Positions 52,170 to 61,215 of a stretch of DNA of 64,000 nucleotides are shown here, piece by piece. The DNA comes from an uncultured Bacilli bacterium (GTDB lineage Bacteria; Bacillota_I; Bacilli_A; RF39; UBA660): the NCBI GenBank assembly GCA_934177995.1, contig CAKPPW010000002.1:1-64000 (forward strand), written 5' to 3'. The notes under the pieces were generated by a model that was not told where the DNA came from, searched no databases, and saw nothing but the letters and a program-made list of their open reading frames with translations. The translations under genes were made by a program, and so were the position numbers. Position 1 is the stretch's first letter; every line of letters starts with the position of its first letter.

Positions 52170-53204
52170 ATGAACACTATTCAAATGAATTTATTTCAAT
52201 ATTTTTTGGATGATGAAAAATTCACTATACAAGAGGCTACTAATTTAGTTAAAAATATTAAAAATATGGATGTTAATAATGAATCAATTAGAGCAAGAAT
52301 TTACGAAGGCGTTGATAAGGGATTATTTAAAAAGATTACTCGTGGGGTTTATAAAGTATCATCACAAATAAATGGCAAACCTAACAATTGCCTTTTAATT
52401 AATGGTGATGGAAGAGATTTATCAATGATTGAAGATAATTCTATTGATGGAATTATTACAGATCATCCTTATGATTTAAATAAAGCTTTAACAGGAGGCA
52501 ATAGAAAATTTGCCTCCTATGAACTATTTAAATATAATCAAAAAGATTTTAATGAAAAACAAAGAGTATTAAAAGATGGTGCTTTCATGGTAGAATTTTT
52601 ACCTGAAGAATCTGAAATTAATTTTGAATATTTATATCAAATTAAACAAATGGCAATTAATAGTGGCTTTAAGTATTTTGCAAAAGTTCCTTGGAAAAAA
52701 GGAGAGTTTATAGCAAATACTGGTAGGAAATCCAAAAATACTGAAGATGTGATGATATTTTCTAAAGGGGAACCTAGAGCATTAAAACTTGATGCTAAAA
52801 AAAATATAGAAACAGCATTAAAAAATAATATTAATGTTAAAGGTAAAAGCTCTTATGAAGTAAGAGATATATTGGTAGAGAATGAGTTAACAGTTTGTTA
52901 TATGAAAGGCACTAATGGTATGCTTCCTACCACTTTTGATTATCAGCCTAGGGGCAAGAATGAAAAAGTAATGGAGGCAGAAAAGCCAGTTCAACTTTTA
53001 CAAGAAATTATCACATATATATCTAAACCTTATGAAACGCTATTAGATCAATTTGCAGGTAGTGGTAATTTTGTTGTTGCATGTTTTAATACTAAAAGAA
53101 ATAGCATAGCAATTGAAAATGATGATATTATGTATGAGAAGATGCTTAATAATATAGAATTTCAATTAGATAATGAAAATTATGAGATAGAAAGGGATAT
53201 TTAA
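52170..53204 (+). CDS. Orphan DNA methyltransferase with DHPY motif
   Basis: 344 residues. The N-terminal winged helix-like region (about 1-65, LFKKITRGVYKV) precedes a beta-class (N4-cytosine/N6-adenine) methyltransferase: the catalytic motif reads TDHPYDL near residue 92, where the family standard is DPPY, and the SAM site is LLDQFAGSGNFVVACF near 292. No restriction endonuclease is beside it, so it is probably an anti-restriction or regulatory enzyme of the ICE. ATG 52170 follows AAGGATTA. It ends in TAATG with the next gene. Confidence 0.85.
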   Translation: MNTIQMNLFQYFLDDEKFTIQEATNLVKNIKNMDVNNESIRARIYEGVDKGLFKKITRGVYKVSSQINGKPNNCLLINGDGRDLSMIEDNSIDGIITDHPYDLNKALTGGNRKFASYELFKYNQKDFNEKQRVLKDGAFMVEFLPEESEINFEYLYQIKQMAINSGFKYFAKVPWKKGEFIANTGRKSKNTEDVMIFSKGEPRALKLDAKKNIETALKNNINVKGKSSYEVRDILVENELTVCYMKGTNGMLPTTFDYQPRGKNEKVMEAEKPVQLLQEIITYISKPYETLLDQFAGSGNFVVACFNTKRNSIAIENDDIMYEKMLNNIEFQLDNENYEIERDI

Positions 53205-53332
53205 TGTTAAAAATTATATTAATTATTTTAGGAATTATAGTAATATTAACTTTGTTACTTTTTTTGTATTCGTGTTGTGTTATTTCTAGCAACTGTTCTA
53301 GGGAAGAAGAAAAGTTTAATGGATTACAATAA
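53204..53332 (+). CDS. 42-residue membrane peptide (DUF3789-like)
   Basis: One membrane segment (IILIILGIIVILTLLLFLY) followed by a Cys-rich stretch (SCCVISSNC) and a charged tail. It begins within the methylase stop codon (TAATG) and overlaps the next gene by 14 bp. Short membrane proteins of this type are common in Gram-positive ICEs beside methylase genes. It is too short for standard gene finding. Confidence 0.6.
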   Translation: MLKIILIILGIIVILTLLLFLYSCCVISSNCSREEEKFNGLQ

Positions 53333-53726
53333 GTTTATAGAAGAAAAGGTGTTGAAATTATCTTCTAAAAAAAATTATGAAAAGTATCCTAATCAAATGA
53401 AAGAAAGTTTAAAAGAACAAGTTGCTAGATATGATTTAGATATTGTTTCTTATAATAAAAATTATTATAATTTGACAGCAATACTCAAAGATAAATATGA
53501 AGATAGATATATAGGAGTTATTATTAATGATTTATCTTGTTTTGAAGATCATTCATATAAGTGTATTGCACTTCGTATTATGAAAGATTTAAATGATAGA
53601 AGGGGTATTGCTAATCGTAATTGTAGTTGGAGTGAAATTGGAAGAACATCAAGAGGTTTAATTGAGTGGAAAAAGAGAGAAGAACAAAAACAAGAATTAG
53701 ATAAGGAAGATGAAATAGAAAAATAA
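53319..53726 (+). CDS. Hypothetical ICE protein
   Basis: 135 residues, charged, with Lys/Glu-rich ends. ATG 53319 follows AGGGAAG; an in-frame start at 53277 lies within the preceding membrane peptide. Contains YIGVIINDLSCFEDHSYKC and GRTSRGLIEWKKREEQK. The family is not recognised. Confidence 0.65.
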   Translation: MDYNKFIEEKVLKLSSKKNYEKYPNQMKESLKEQVARYDLDIVSYNKNYYNLTAILKDKYEDRYIGVIINDLSCFEDHSYKCIALRIMKDLNDRRGIANRNCSWSEIGRTSRGLIEWKKREEQKQELDKEDEIEK

Positions 53727-53742
53727 GAAAGGAGCTTTATAA

Positions 53743-54612
53743 TTGAATCGTATTGATATTAATAAAAATGGAATTAAAATTGCACTCTTTGGTAGTAAAT
53801 CAGTAATAGAATTTGAGCAAGATATAATTAATAATCTTTCTCTTACAGGTAATGAAAGTAAAGATAGATTAATTATTCAACAATGTATAGATGATAACAA
53901 ATTAAAATCAGATATTTTATATGATGGTAATACTGTATATCCATTTGAAAAAATTGTTAAGCAATATAGAAAATTTCAAAAGGATGAAACTTTGGATAAT
54001 TTAAATGAGAATATGTACCACTTTTTTACTAATGCTTGTGGTGATATAGCACATTATAATATTGGAGGCTTTAAAGCATACTATAACAATTCTTTTCGCA
54101 GTTTAGAAATAGAACTTTTAAGTAAGGATACATTTATTCCTAACTGGCATACAGATTTAGATAAGATATTTAAAGAGTTAAAAATAGGGAAATATTTTAA
54201 AAATAGAGAAAATATGAATATTAGTAATATTTCACTAAGTAAATTAAAATCAATTATTGAAGAATGTAATTGGAATGTTGTTTCAGAAGGAAACGATTGG
54301 AAACTCCAATTTCCTTTAGATAGTAATAGTAAATTTTCTTTTAATATTGATGTTTCAAATAGTAATGCTACAAGTGTTGTTTATAACCTTTACAAATATG
54401 GGAAAGAGTTTAATGCAGATGAATATATTGAATCTATTATTGAATCAAGAGGTAATGCAAAAGAACCGTCTGCTAGATTGATTGTTAGAAATGCTGATTA
54501 TATTGCACATAATTTATCAAAACTTTCATTAGATCTTATTTATAAGTGTAGACTTGCAGCAGAAAAGATTAGTAAAAGTAATAATGATTTAGAATTTGAA
54601 ATAGAAAGGTAG
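53743..54612 (+). CDS. Hypothetical ICE protein with TTG start
   Basis: 289 residues, soluble, beginning NRIDINKNGIKIALFGSKS. TTG 53743 is preceded by AAAGGAG at 9 bases and no ATG fits better. The middle has YHFFTNACGDIAHYNIGGFKAYYN and the end is helical. The family is not recognised. The stop codon overlaps the ribosome site of the primase. Confidence 0.65.
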   Translation: MNRIDINKNGIKIALFGSKSVIEFEQDIINNLSLTGNESKDRLIIQQCIDDNKLKSDILYDGNTVYPFEKIVKQYRKFQKDETLDNLNENMYHFFTNACGDIAHYNIGGFKAYYNNSFRSLEIELLSKDTFIPNWHTDLDKIFKELKIGKYFKNRENMNISNISLSKLKSIIEECNWNVVSEGNDWKLQFPLDSNSKFSFNIDVSNSNATSVVYNLYKYGKEFNADEYIESIIESRGNAKEPSARLIVRNADYIAHNLSKLSLDLIYKCRLAAEKISKSNNDLEFEIER

Positions 54613-54622
54613 GGGATACAAT

Positions 54623-57600
54623 ATAAATAATCTATATAACGAAGTTTTAAAACAAGCTAGTATTATAGATGTATTTAATTATTATGGGCTTAAATTGAAT
54701 CATAATAAATCGTTATGTCCTTTTCATAATGATAATAATCCAAGTATGACAGTAAATCCTAAAAAGAATATTGCAACTTGTTTCTCTTGTGGGGCAACTG
54801 GTAATGTTATTTCTTTTGTTCAAAAATACGAAAAACAAGTAAATGGTAACGATTTAAGTATAAATCAAGCAATAGCAAAAGTAGTGGAAATATGTAATTT
54901 AAATATAGATATTTCTAAATTAAATAGAAATTCAAATAATAATCAGTTTATTGTATCTTCAAGAAAATATACTGCTGAAGAAAAACATTTAATAGAAGTA
55001 AATGAATATCTTTCTAAATTATTTCACTACAATTTAACTGTAATAAATAAAGATGCCAAAAATTATTTGTATAATAGGAAAGTAGAAGATAAGCAAATAA
55101 ATGAATTAAACTTAGGCTTTGCAGTTAAGGGACAGTTACTTAAATTGACAGAAAAAAATGATAGGATAACAAGGGAAGATTTAATTAAATTAAAATATTT
55201 GAGAATAGATGAAAATGGAAGTACTCAAGAAGTATTTTCTAATAGAATAATGTTTCCTATTTGTGATGAAAAAGGAAATATATTATCATTTGCAGGTAGA
55301 GGAATTAAAGATGAGCAACCTAAGTATTTACATACAGCAGAGAATTCATTATTTCAAAAGAAAGAGTTATTATACAATTATTCAAATGCTAAAACTCTTT
55401 CATATAATAATGAGCTGATTATTGTTGAAGGTTTTTTAGATGTTGTTGGAGCAAGAAGAATAGGATATGAAAATGTAGTAGCTACTATGGGAGTAGCTCT
55501 TACACCAGAGCATTTAAAAATGATTAAAAGAAATCATTCTTCAATTACTCTTGCTTTGGATAATGATCAAGCAGGGCATGATGCAATGCTTAGACTTATT
55601 CCAGATTTATTACAACAAGGATTTAAAGTTAATGTCATAGATATTTCTAAATTAGGTGAATTTAAAGATTTTGGAGATTTATCAAAAAATGATATTCCAT
55701 TTCAGGATATACAAAAATCTAAAATATCTGGATTCACTTTTTTATTAGATTATAAATATTTTAAAGAACAAGTTTTTAATGCTGAGAAGATTTCGTTAGC
55801 ATATAAATCTATGAAAAAAGATAGGCTAATTTCTAATACTTATGATGATGCTCTATTTAAAGAATATATTATAGATAAAACATCTTATAATAAGCAGGAA
55901 TTAGATGAGATTATGTATCCTAAAAAAATAGAAAAAAAAGAAAATGAAATGGATAATCTAGCTTCAAGAGCAATGACTAATTTTTTGTATACAGAATTAT
56001 TGTTGCAAGTAGATAAAAAAGATGACAAAGTATTATCTGTTTATTTTAATAATCATAAAGAGGAAATAGAAAAAAGACTTGTTTCTATATTTAATGCTAA
56101 TCCAGAAAAATATTTAGAAAAAAATTCAAAAATCAAAAGAGAAGAGCTACTATCAGATTTTTTAAAAGATAATAAAGAATATTCAAATTATGAATCATTA
56201 AATAGATTCAAATATATTAATGTATTTAATAAAACTTATATAAAAAATTTTAATGGTAGTGCAAGAATTAATTTAAAGGATAATCAAATTCAAACAGTAA
56301 TAAAGCAATACGAAGATAGTCTTACCGATCAAGAAAAACTTGCCTTGGAGGAAGTAGAAGAACTCTATATCATTAATAATTTAGATGATATAGATGGGAT
56401 TCTTTCTTATAATAATAAAACATTAGAGATTATAAAAGAAAATATAAAAGAGCGACTTTTTCTAAATAAAGGTAAAATGCAATTTTTTAAATATGGAAGC
56501 TTATTTTTAAATATTGATAAGGATTTCATAGATGATAAATTTAAAGGTAAAAATGGAGAATTCAAAACAATTCTCTTTTATAATAATTTAGATAATAATC
56601 TTACACTTGATAAAAGTAATGTTGTTTCAAATACTGAACCGATAAAAGAAGAAATTGCTATTTCAAACGAAGAACAGGAGAAGGTAAAAAAAGAGGATTA
56701 CTTATTTTCTATAAATCAAGTTTTATTAGTGCCTTCATTAGAAACAGACACACATTATTTTGTAAGAATTCCAAATACAGATGCTAAAGAGTATTTTTAT
56801 ATTCCTAAAAATGAGTGTGAATGGGTAGATAGTGGAGAACTTTTTTATACTAAACTTAAATATGGTGATTCTTATAAGATTTATAACAAGTTAGGCGAGT
56901 ATATTTGTACTAAGTCTTTTGATGAATTAAAATTCAAGTGGGAAGATAAGACAAAGAAACAATCTAGTACCAGTAATGAAATAGAAAAAGAAGTAGAAGA
57001 AAATGAAGATAGAATCATTTATGATAATAGTTATACCTCTAAATATAAAGAACCAATTAGTAAAATATATCATTCTAAAATATATTTGGAAACTGAAAAA
57101 GGTTTTTATATTAAAACTGATAATCCAACTACTTTATTATTTGTTGTTAAAAAGATTTGTAATTGGACAGATGATAAAAGTTATTTAATAGTAAGTCCTA
57201 GAAAGGGCTTCTTAAATGGTAGTGGCATATCTAAATATAGATTAGATGGATTTACTAAAATTTTTGAAAAAAAATTATCTTATAATGAGATAAATAAGTA
57301 TTTAAAAATTCTTCTTCCAAAAGATTCTAAAAAACGAGATGTCATTACTATTAACTTTCCGAAATATAAATGCAGGTTTAATTCTAATTTCGTAGAGATA
57401 CCAATGATTATTGATAATGTACAAGGTTATCTTAATGTAAACATTATTAAAACAAAGATTAATACTGAATCTGTTCTTTTGGAAATTGATAAAACTGAAC
57501 AAATAGGTTTTCATAGTAAAGATGGTGAATATATTGATCACTATACTGGTGATAAGATTTTAGACAGTTACAATCATAGAAATGATGATAAGGTTATAGA

Positions 57601-57655
57601 ATTTCCTTTTGAAGAAAAATTAGATGTTCCATTATATGAAAAGGAGGCTGCATAA
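54623..57655 (+). CDS. Large ICE DNA primase with ATA start codon
   Basis: About 1010 residues. CHC2 zinc-binding domain: Cys32 and His35 (CPFHND) with Cys53 and Cys56 (CFSCGATGN). The primase core and TOPRIM domain follow, with IIVEGFLDVVGARR (about 268) and ALDNDQAGHDA (about 312). The last 600 residues are additional and unfamiliar, with two related modules near 690-790 and 815-880. Without an upstream start the zinc domain would be cut off: the frame is open only from 54605 with no ATG/GTG/TTG until 54695, while AGGGG (54611-54615) is seven bases before ATA 54623. I conclude an ATA start. Confidence 0.8.
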   Translation: MNNLYNEVLKQASIIDVFNYYGLKLNHNKSLCPFHNDNNPSMTVNPKKNIATCFSCGATGNVISFVQKYEKQVNGNDLSINQAIAKVVEICNLNIDISKLNRNSNNNQFIVSSRKYTAEEKHLIEVNEYLSKLFHYNLTVINKDAKNYLYNRKVEDKQINELNLGFAVKGQLLKLTEKNDRITREDLIKLKYLRIDENGSTQEVFSNRIMFPICDEKGNILSFAGRGIKDEQPKYLHTAENSLFQKKELLYNYSNAKTLSYNNELIIVEGFLDVVGARRIGYENVVATMGVALTPEHLKMIKRNHSSITLALDNDQAGHDAMLRLIPDLLQQGFKVNVIDISKLGEFKDFGDLSKNDIPFQDIQKSKISGFTFLLDYKYFKEQVFNAEKISLAYKSMKKDRLISNTYDDALFKEYIIDKTSYNKQELDEIMYPKKIEKKENEMDNLASRAMTNFLYTELLLQVDKKDDKVLSVYFNNHKEEIEKRLVSIFNANPEKYLEKNSKIKREELLSDFLKDNKEYSNYESLNRFKYINVFNKTYIKNFNGSARINLKDNQIQTVIKQYEDSLTDQEKLALEEVEELYIINNLDDIDGILSYNNKTLEIIKENIKERLFLNKGKMQFFKYGSLFLNIDKDFIDDKFKGKNGEFKTILFYNNLDNNLTLDKSNVVSNTEPIKEEIAISNEEQEKVKKEDYLFSINQVLLVPSLETDTHYFVRIPNTDAKEYFYIPKNECEWVDSGELFYTKLKYGDSYKIYNKLGEYICTKSFDELKFKWEDKTKKQSSTSNEIEKEVEENEDRIIYDNSYTSKYKEPISKIYHSKIYLETEKGFYIKTDNPTTLLFVVKKICNWTDDKSYLIVSPRKGFLNGSGISKYRLDGFTKIFEKKLSYNEINKYLKILLPKDSKKRDVITINFPKYKCRFNSNFVEIPMIIDNVQGYLNVNIIKTKINTESVLLEIDKTEQIGFHSKDGEYIDHYTGDKILDSYNHRNDDKVIEFPFEEKLDVPLYEKEAA

Positions 57656-57657
57656 AT

Positions 57658-58863
57658 ATGGATGGTAATGCTAAACATGATTTGGAGCATACTGCTGAAA
57701 AAACAGTTGCTGTATCAGCAAAATCAACAAAAATATTTACAAAGATATTTGGCAGATTTTTGATAAAAGCTAAAAGATATTATAATAAACATTTTTCATC
57801 ATCAATGAAAGCACTGCGTAATGATGGTGCTACTAAAGAATTATATGTTACTCCACCACTTACAAGAGCAGAGGCAAAGCAAATCATCGCTGCATGTCGA
57901 GAAAATAATGTATTAATGGGAATTAAAAAGATGGATCCAGATGGTGAAAAGGGAAAGAATCAATCTCTTCATAAACAAGAAAAACTTGCTAAGAATGAAA
58001 TAAAATATAGAAAATGGAATGATAGAAGAAGTACATTCAAAAAGATTCCAATCATTCAAAATATATGTAAGGCTCAAACTGATAAATATAAAAGGTTATC
58101 TATACAAGATGAGCAACAAAATTTAGATGAGAGATATGTTTTGATATTTAATAAAAGTAAGTTAGGATTTTTAAATGAACAGTTAGCAAAAATTCCTGAA
58201 AACAGAGTAAAGCAGTATGCAAAAAATGAACTTGCTGATATTAATAAAGATGGTATTATTGATGAGCATGATTATGAGCCTATGTTATCAAGAGGAATGA
58301 ATCTTAAAGTTGAAGATTTAAATAAAGTTGGAGAAGATTTTGGCTCATGTGCTGTTAGAGATTATTTGTCTAATTATTGTACTCAAAAGATTACCAAACA
58401 ACAATATTGCGAAATTAGAGAGCAATTATTTGAGTTACGAAGTCATGGAGCATGTGTTTATAATGATAATGAAATGATAATTGCTATTCATTCTGAAGAT
58501 TTAGAAGAATATAAAAGGATTGCTCCTCTTGATAGACCAATTAAAGAGTATGGTTCAAATGGTGCTAGAGATATTGAGTCAGAAAGTAATACAAATGATA
58601 TTATTGAATTAGAGTTAAATAATTTTGATGATTATAAATTATTTAAAGAAAAATATAGTAGTAAAGATTTTGTTGCACAGCATACTCCTGATGGCAAAAC
58701 AACAGTTCTTGTTAAAGAAACAGATACAAAGGATTTGGTTGAAAACAGTAAAAAAAAATCGAAAACAGCAGATTTAGTAAAAGAGGCAGATGAATTTGCT
58801 GAAAAAAATAATCCAGTAGAAAAAGTCTTAGATAAGGAAGAGGAGTTAGAAGTTGCTCGTTAA
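57658..58863 (+). CDS. PcfB-like (DUF3801) relaxosome/coupling accessory protein
   Basis: 401 residues with TAEKTVAVSAKSTKIFTKIFG at the start and LTRAEAKQIIAACRENNVLMGIKKM near 60, as in DUF3801/PcfB. These proteins act with the PcfC coupling protein in loading of DNA substrates. The C-terminal half is charged and more variable. ATG 57658 follows AAGGAGG. It overlaps the coupling protein by 11 bp, supporting the pair. Confidence 0.82.
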   Translation: MDGNAKHDLEHTAEKTVAVSAKSTKIFTKIFGRFLIKAKRYYNKHFSSSMKALRNDGATKELYVTPPLTRAEAKQIIAACRENNVLMGIKKMDPDGEKGKNQSLHKQEKLAKNEIKYRKWNDRRSTFKKIPIIQNICKAQTDKYKRLSIQDEQQNLDERYVLIFNKSKLGFLNEQLAKIPENRVKQYAKNELADINKDGIIDEHDYEPMLSRGMNLKVEDLNKVGEDFGSCAVRDYLSNYCTQKITKQQYCEIREQLFELRSHGACVYNDNEMIIAIHSEDLEEYKRIAPLDRPIKEYGSNGARDIESESNTNDIIELELNNFDDYKLFKEKYSSKDFVAQHTPDGKTTVLVKETDTKDLVENSKKKSKTADLVKEADEFAEKNNPVEKVLDKEEELEVAR

Positions 58864-60796
58864 AAGAGTTCATAAAGGTAGTAAATGGGTTATTTTTATT
58901 ATAGCTTTGATTGCCTCTTATTATTCTCTTAGAGTAAGTAGTTTAGCTGAAGTAAACGGAGAATTTAAGTTTGAATATTTAACTGAAGCTTTGGATAAAC
59001 TTCATATTATTACAACGCCATTAGTTTTAAATGCTAAAACAATATCAACAGCATTATTTATAGGATTATTTGTTGCAATGATTATATATACTTATTTAAT
59101 AAATAATAAAAAAAATATTCAAGAAAATACTCATGGTTCTTCAGAATGGGAAGATCCTAAGAATACTTTAGAATATCGTGATAAAGAATATACTAACAAT
59201 CAAATATTTACATCTACTGAAATGTTTTCAAAAAATATGAAAATATCAAAGAGAAATAGAAATGTAATTTTACTGGGAAGACCTGGGACTGGTAAAAGTC
59301 GGTATTATTTTAAGCCTAACCTTTTAAATGCAGATGGAGAAACAATTATAGTTACAGATCCAAAAGGAGAACTTCTTCGTGATGCAGGGATGTCTTTAAT
59401 TAATAAAGGTTATGATATACGAGTGTTAAATTTAGTAGAAAAGTGGAAATCTGATCATTTTAATCCTTTACTTTATATTAAAAAAATAAATAAATATGTT
59501 GATGAAGACTCTGAGGGTGAAGAGTGGATAGCAGAAGATGATGTCATGACTTTAATAAATACTTTAATGTTGAATACAAAATCTGAAACCATAGAAAGTA
59601 ATACGGGAGATCCATTTTGGGAAAGATGTGAATCAATGTTTCTTCAAGCAATTATTTATTATGTTATATTTAATTATGATTTGAAAGATAGAAACTTTAA
59701 AACCGTTCTTGAATTAATAAGACTTGCAGAACCAGATAAAGAAGGTAATTCTACTTTAGGAAATATGTTTAAAGTTTGGGAAACTAAAGATCCCGATAAT
59801 ATAGGTATTAAGCAGTGGAAACATTTTAAAGTTTCTGCTTCTTCTACAAAAATGATGAGTACAATTATTATTACAGCATCTGCAAGACTTTCACCATTTA
59901 ATATTGCTGAACTAGAAGCAATTACAGTTAATGATACTATGGAATTAAATCGTATTGGTGGTAAGGGTGATGAAGGTAAAATTGCTTACTTTATTATCAA
60001 TAGTCCGAATGATTCTACATTTAATTTCATTGCAAGTATTATGTATACTCAAATATTTTCCATTATAGATTATAATGCTAGTCATAATAATGGTTCTTTA
60101 GCTTCTCCATGTCAGATATACTGTGATGAGTGGAGTCAGCTGGGAGTAATACCACGCTACTTAGAAAATTTGGCTTATGTTCGAGGACTTAATTGTGGTA
60201 TAACTACATGTTTGCAAAGTTTAAGCCAACTTAAAAAAGTTTATAAAGATAATTGGGAAACAGCTCTTGATTGTTGCGATTATATTCTTTTTATGGGATC
60301 TCGAAGTAAAGAAACATTAGATTATATGTCTTCTATGCTGGGCAAAAAAACATGGTATAAAAGGTCATCTGGTAGAACTTATTCTAAACAAGGTTCTTCT
60401 TCGACTAACTGGGATATTGTTGGTAGAGAACTTGCATTTATAGATGAAATTGCTAGGATGGAAAAAGGTTATTGTATTTTATTAGTTTCTGGACTACGAC
60501 CTTTTTACTCTAAGATGTATGATTTATCAAAACATCCTAGGTACTCAGAATTGTTTGAGGCGTGGAATGAAAGTTCTACGATTCAAAATAGATATGATCA
60601 TGAAGTAGAAAGGAGGAAGACAAGGGAAATAAGAAGGAAACAACAGTTATTTAAAGATTTAGGTTTGGGATTCGTGAAAATAAATTCTGAATTTAAAGCT
60701 AGAAAAATGACTTTGGAAGAAGAAAAACAGTTTGATAAAAGTGAAGTATTGTTATCTAATAAATCACTTACTGATGAACTATTAGATGCTATTTAA
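58853..60796 (+). CDS. Type IV coupling protein (VirD4/TraG/PcfC-like)
   Basis: 647 residues. Two N-terminal membrane segments (about 13-30 and 65-85), Walker A RPGTGKSRYY near 143-152, the TDPKGEL box near 170 and Walker B IYCDEWSQLG near 423. It couples the relaxosome to the mating channel. The start is TTG 58853, with GAGGAG eight bases upstream; it overlaps the PcfB-like gene by 11 bp. Length and motifs are complete. Confidence 0.93.
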   Translation: MLVKRVHKGSKWVIFIIALIASYYSLRVSSLAEVNGEFKFEYLTEALDKLHIITTPLVLNAKTISTALFIGLFVAMIIYTYLINNKKNIQENTHGSSEWEDPKNTLEYRDKEYTNNQIFTSTEMFSKNMKISKRNRNVILLGRPGTGKSRYYFKPNLLNADGETIIVTDPKGELLRDAGMSLINKGYDIRVLNLVEKWKSDHFNPLLYIKKINKYVDEDSEGEEWIAEDDVMTLINTLMLNTKSETIESNTGDPFWERCESMFLQAIIYYVIFNYDLKDRNFKTVLELIRLAEPDKEGNSTLGNMFKVWETKDPDNIGIKQWKHFKVSASSTKMMSTIIITASARLSPFNIAELEAITVNDTMELNRIGGKGDEGKIAYFIINSPNDSTFNFIASIMYTQIFSIIDYNASHNNGSLASPCQIYCDEWSQLGVIPRYLENLAYVRGLNCGITTCLQSLSQLKKVYKDNWETALDCCDYILFMGSRSKETLDYMSSMLGKKTWYKRSSGRTYSKQGSSSTNWDIVGRELAFIDEIARMEKGYCILLVSGLRPFYSKMYDLSKHPRYSELFEAWNESSTIQNRYDHEVERRKTREIRRKQQLFKDLGLGFVKINSEFKARKMTLEEEKQFDKSEVLLSNKSLTDELLDAI

Positions 60797-60823
60797 ATGT
60801 AGTTTATTTTTTTTGATGTAGTA

Positions 60824-60840
60824 GTTTACTATCGTGAACT
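60824..60840 (+). promoter_or_regulatory. Operator-like site 5 (GTTTACTATCGTGAACT)
   Basis: Exact copy of sites 3 and 4 directly upstream of the pilin-like gene. TTTAAATGTAGT about 30 bp upstream is also shared with site 4, suggesting a repeated promoter-operator unit. Confidence 0.7.
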
Positions 60841-60863
60841 ATTTTAAAGGAAAAGGAGAAAAT

Positions 60864-61190
60864 ATGAAAAAAAATAACTTATTAGCAAAAGCTAAAAATT
60901 CATTTAGAAAAATAATTAGTAGTTTAAACATTGTATTATGTAGTTTGATTTTAAGTACAACAAGTGTACATGCAGCTGGAAGTAACACTGGTAGTATTGA
61001 TGGATTTATTACCTTTGTATGTGATTGGCTGTTAAAAATTGGTGGAGTAGTTGCTTTAATTGGAGCTGTTATGTTTGCTCTAGGTTGGCAAAGAGATGAT
61101 GCTGAAGGCAAATCAAGGGGGCTTATGACTATGATGGCTGGGTTCATGGTAATTGCAATAAGTCAATCAAAAGGATTATTTGGTTTATAA
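60864..61190 (+). CDS. VirB2/Maff2-like small membrane protein
   Basis: 108 residues: a signal-like N terminus (cleavage near VHAA, about 40), then two membrane segments separated by a short loop (QRDDAEGKSRGL). The KSRGLMTMMAGFMVIAIS stretch resembles Maff2/TrbC-type small proteins of Gram-positive ICEs. Probably a channel or pilin-like component. ATG 60864 follows AAAGGAG; a GTG at 60834 lies within operator site 5. Confidence 0.78.
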   Translation: MKKNNLLAKAKNSFRKIISSLNIVLCSLILSTTSVHAAGSNTGSIDGFITFVCDWLLKIGGVVALIGAVMFALGWQRDDAEGKSRGLMTMMAGFMVIAISQSKGLFGL

Positions 61191-61215
61191 GATGTAATTT
61201 ATAAGGAGGGTACGA

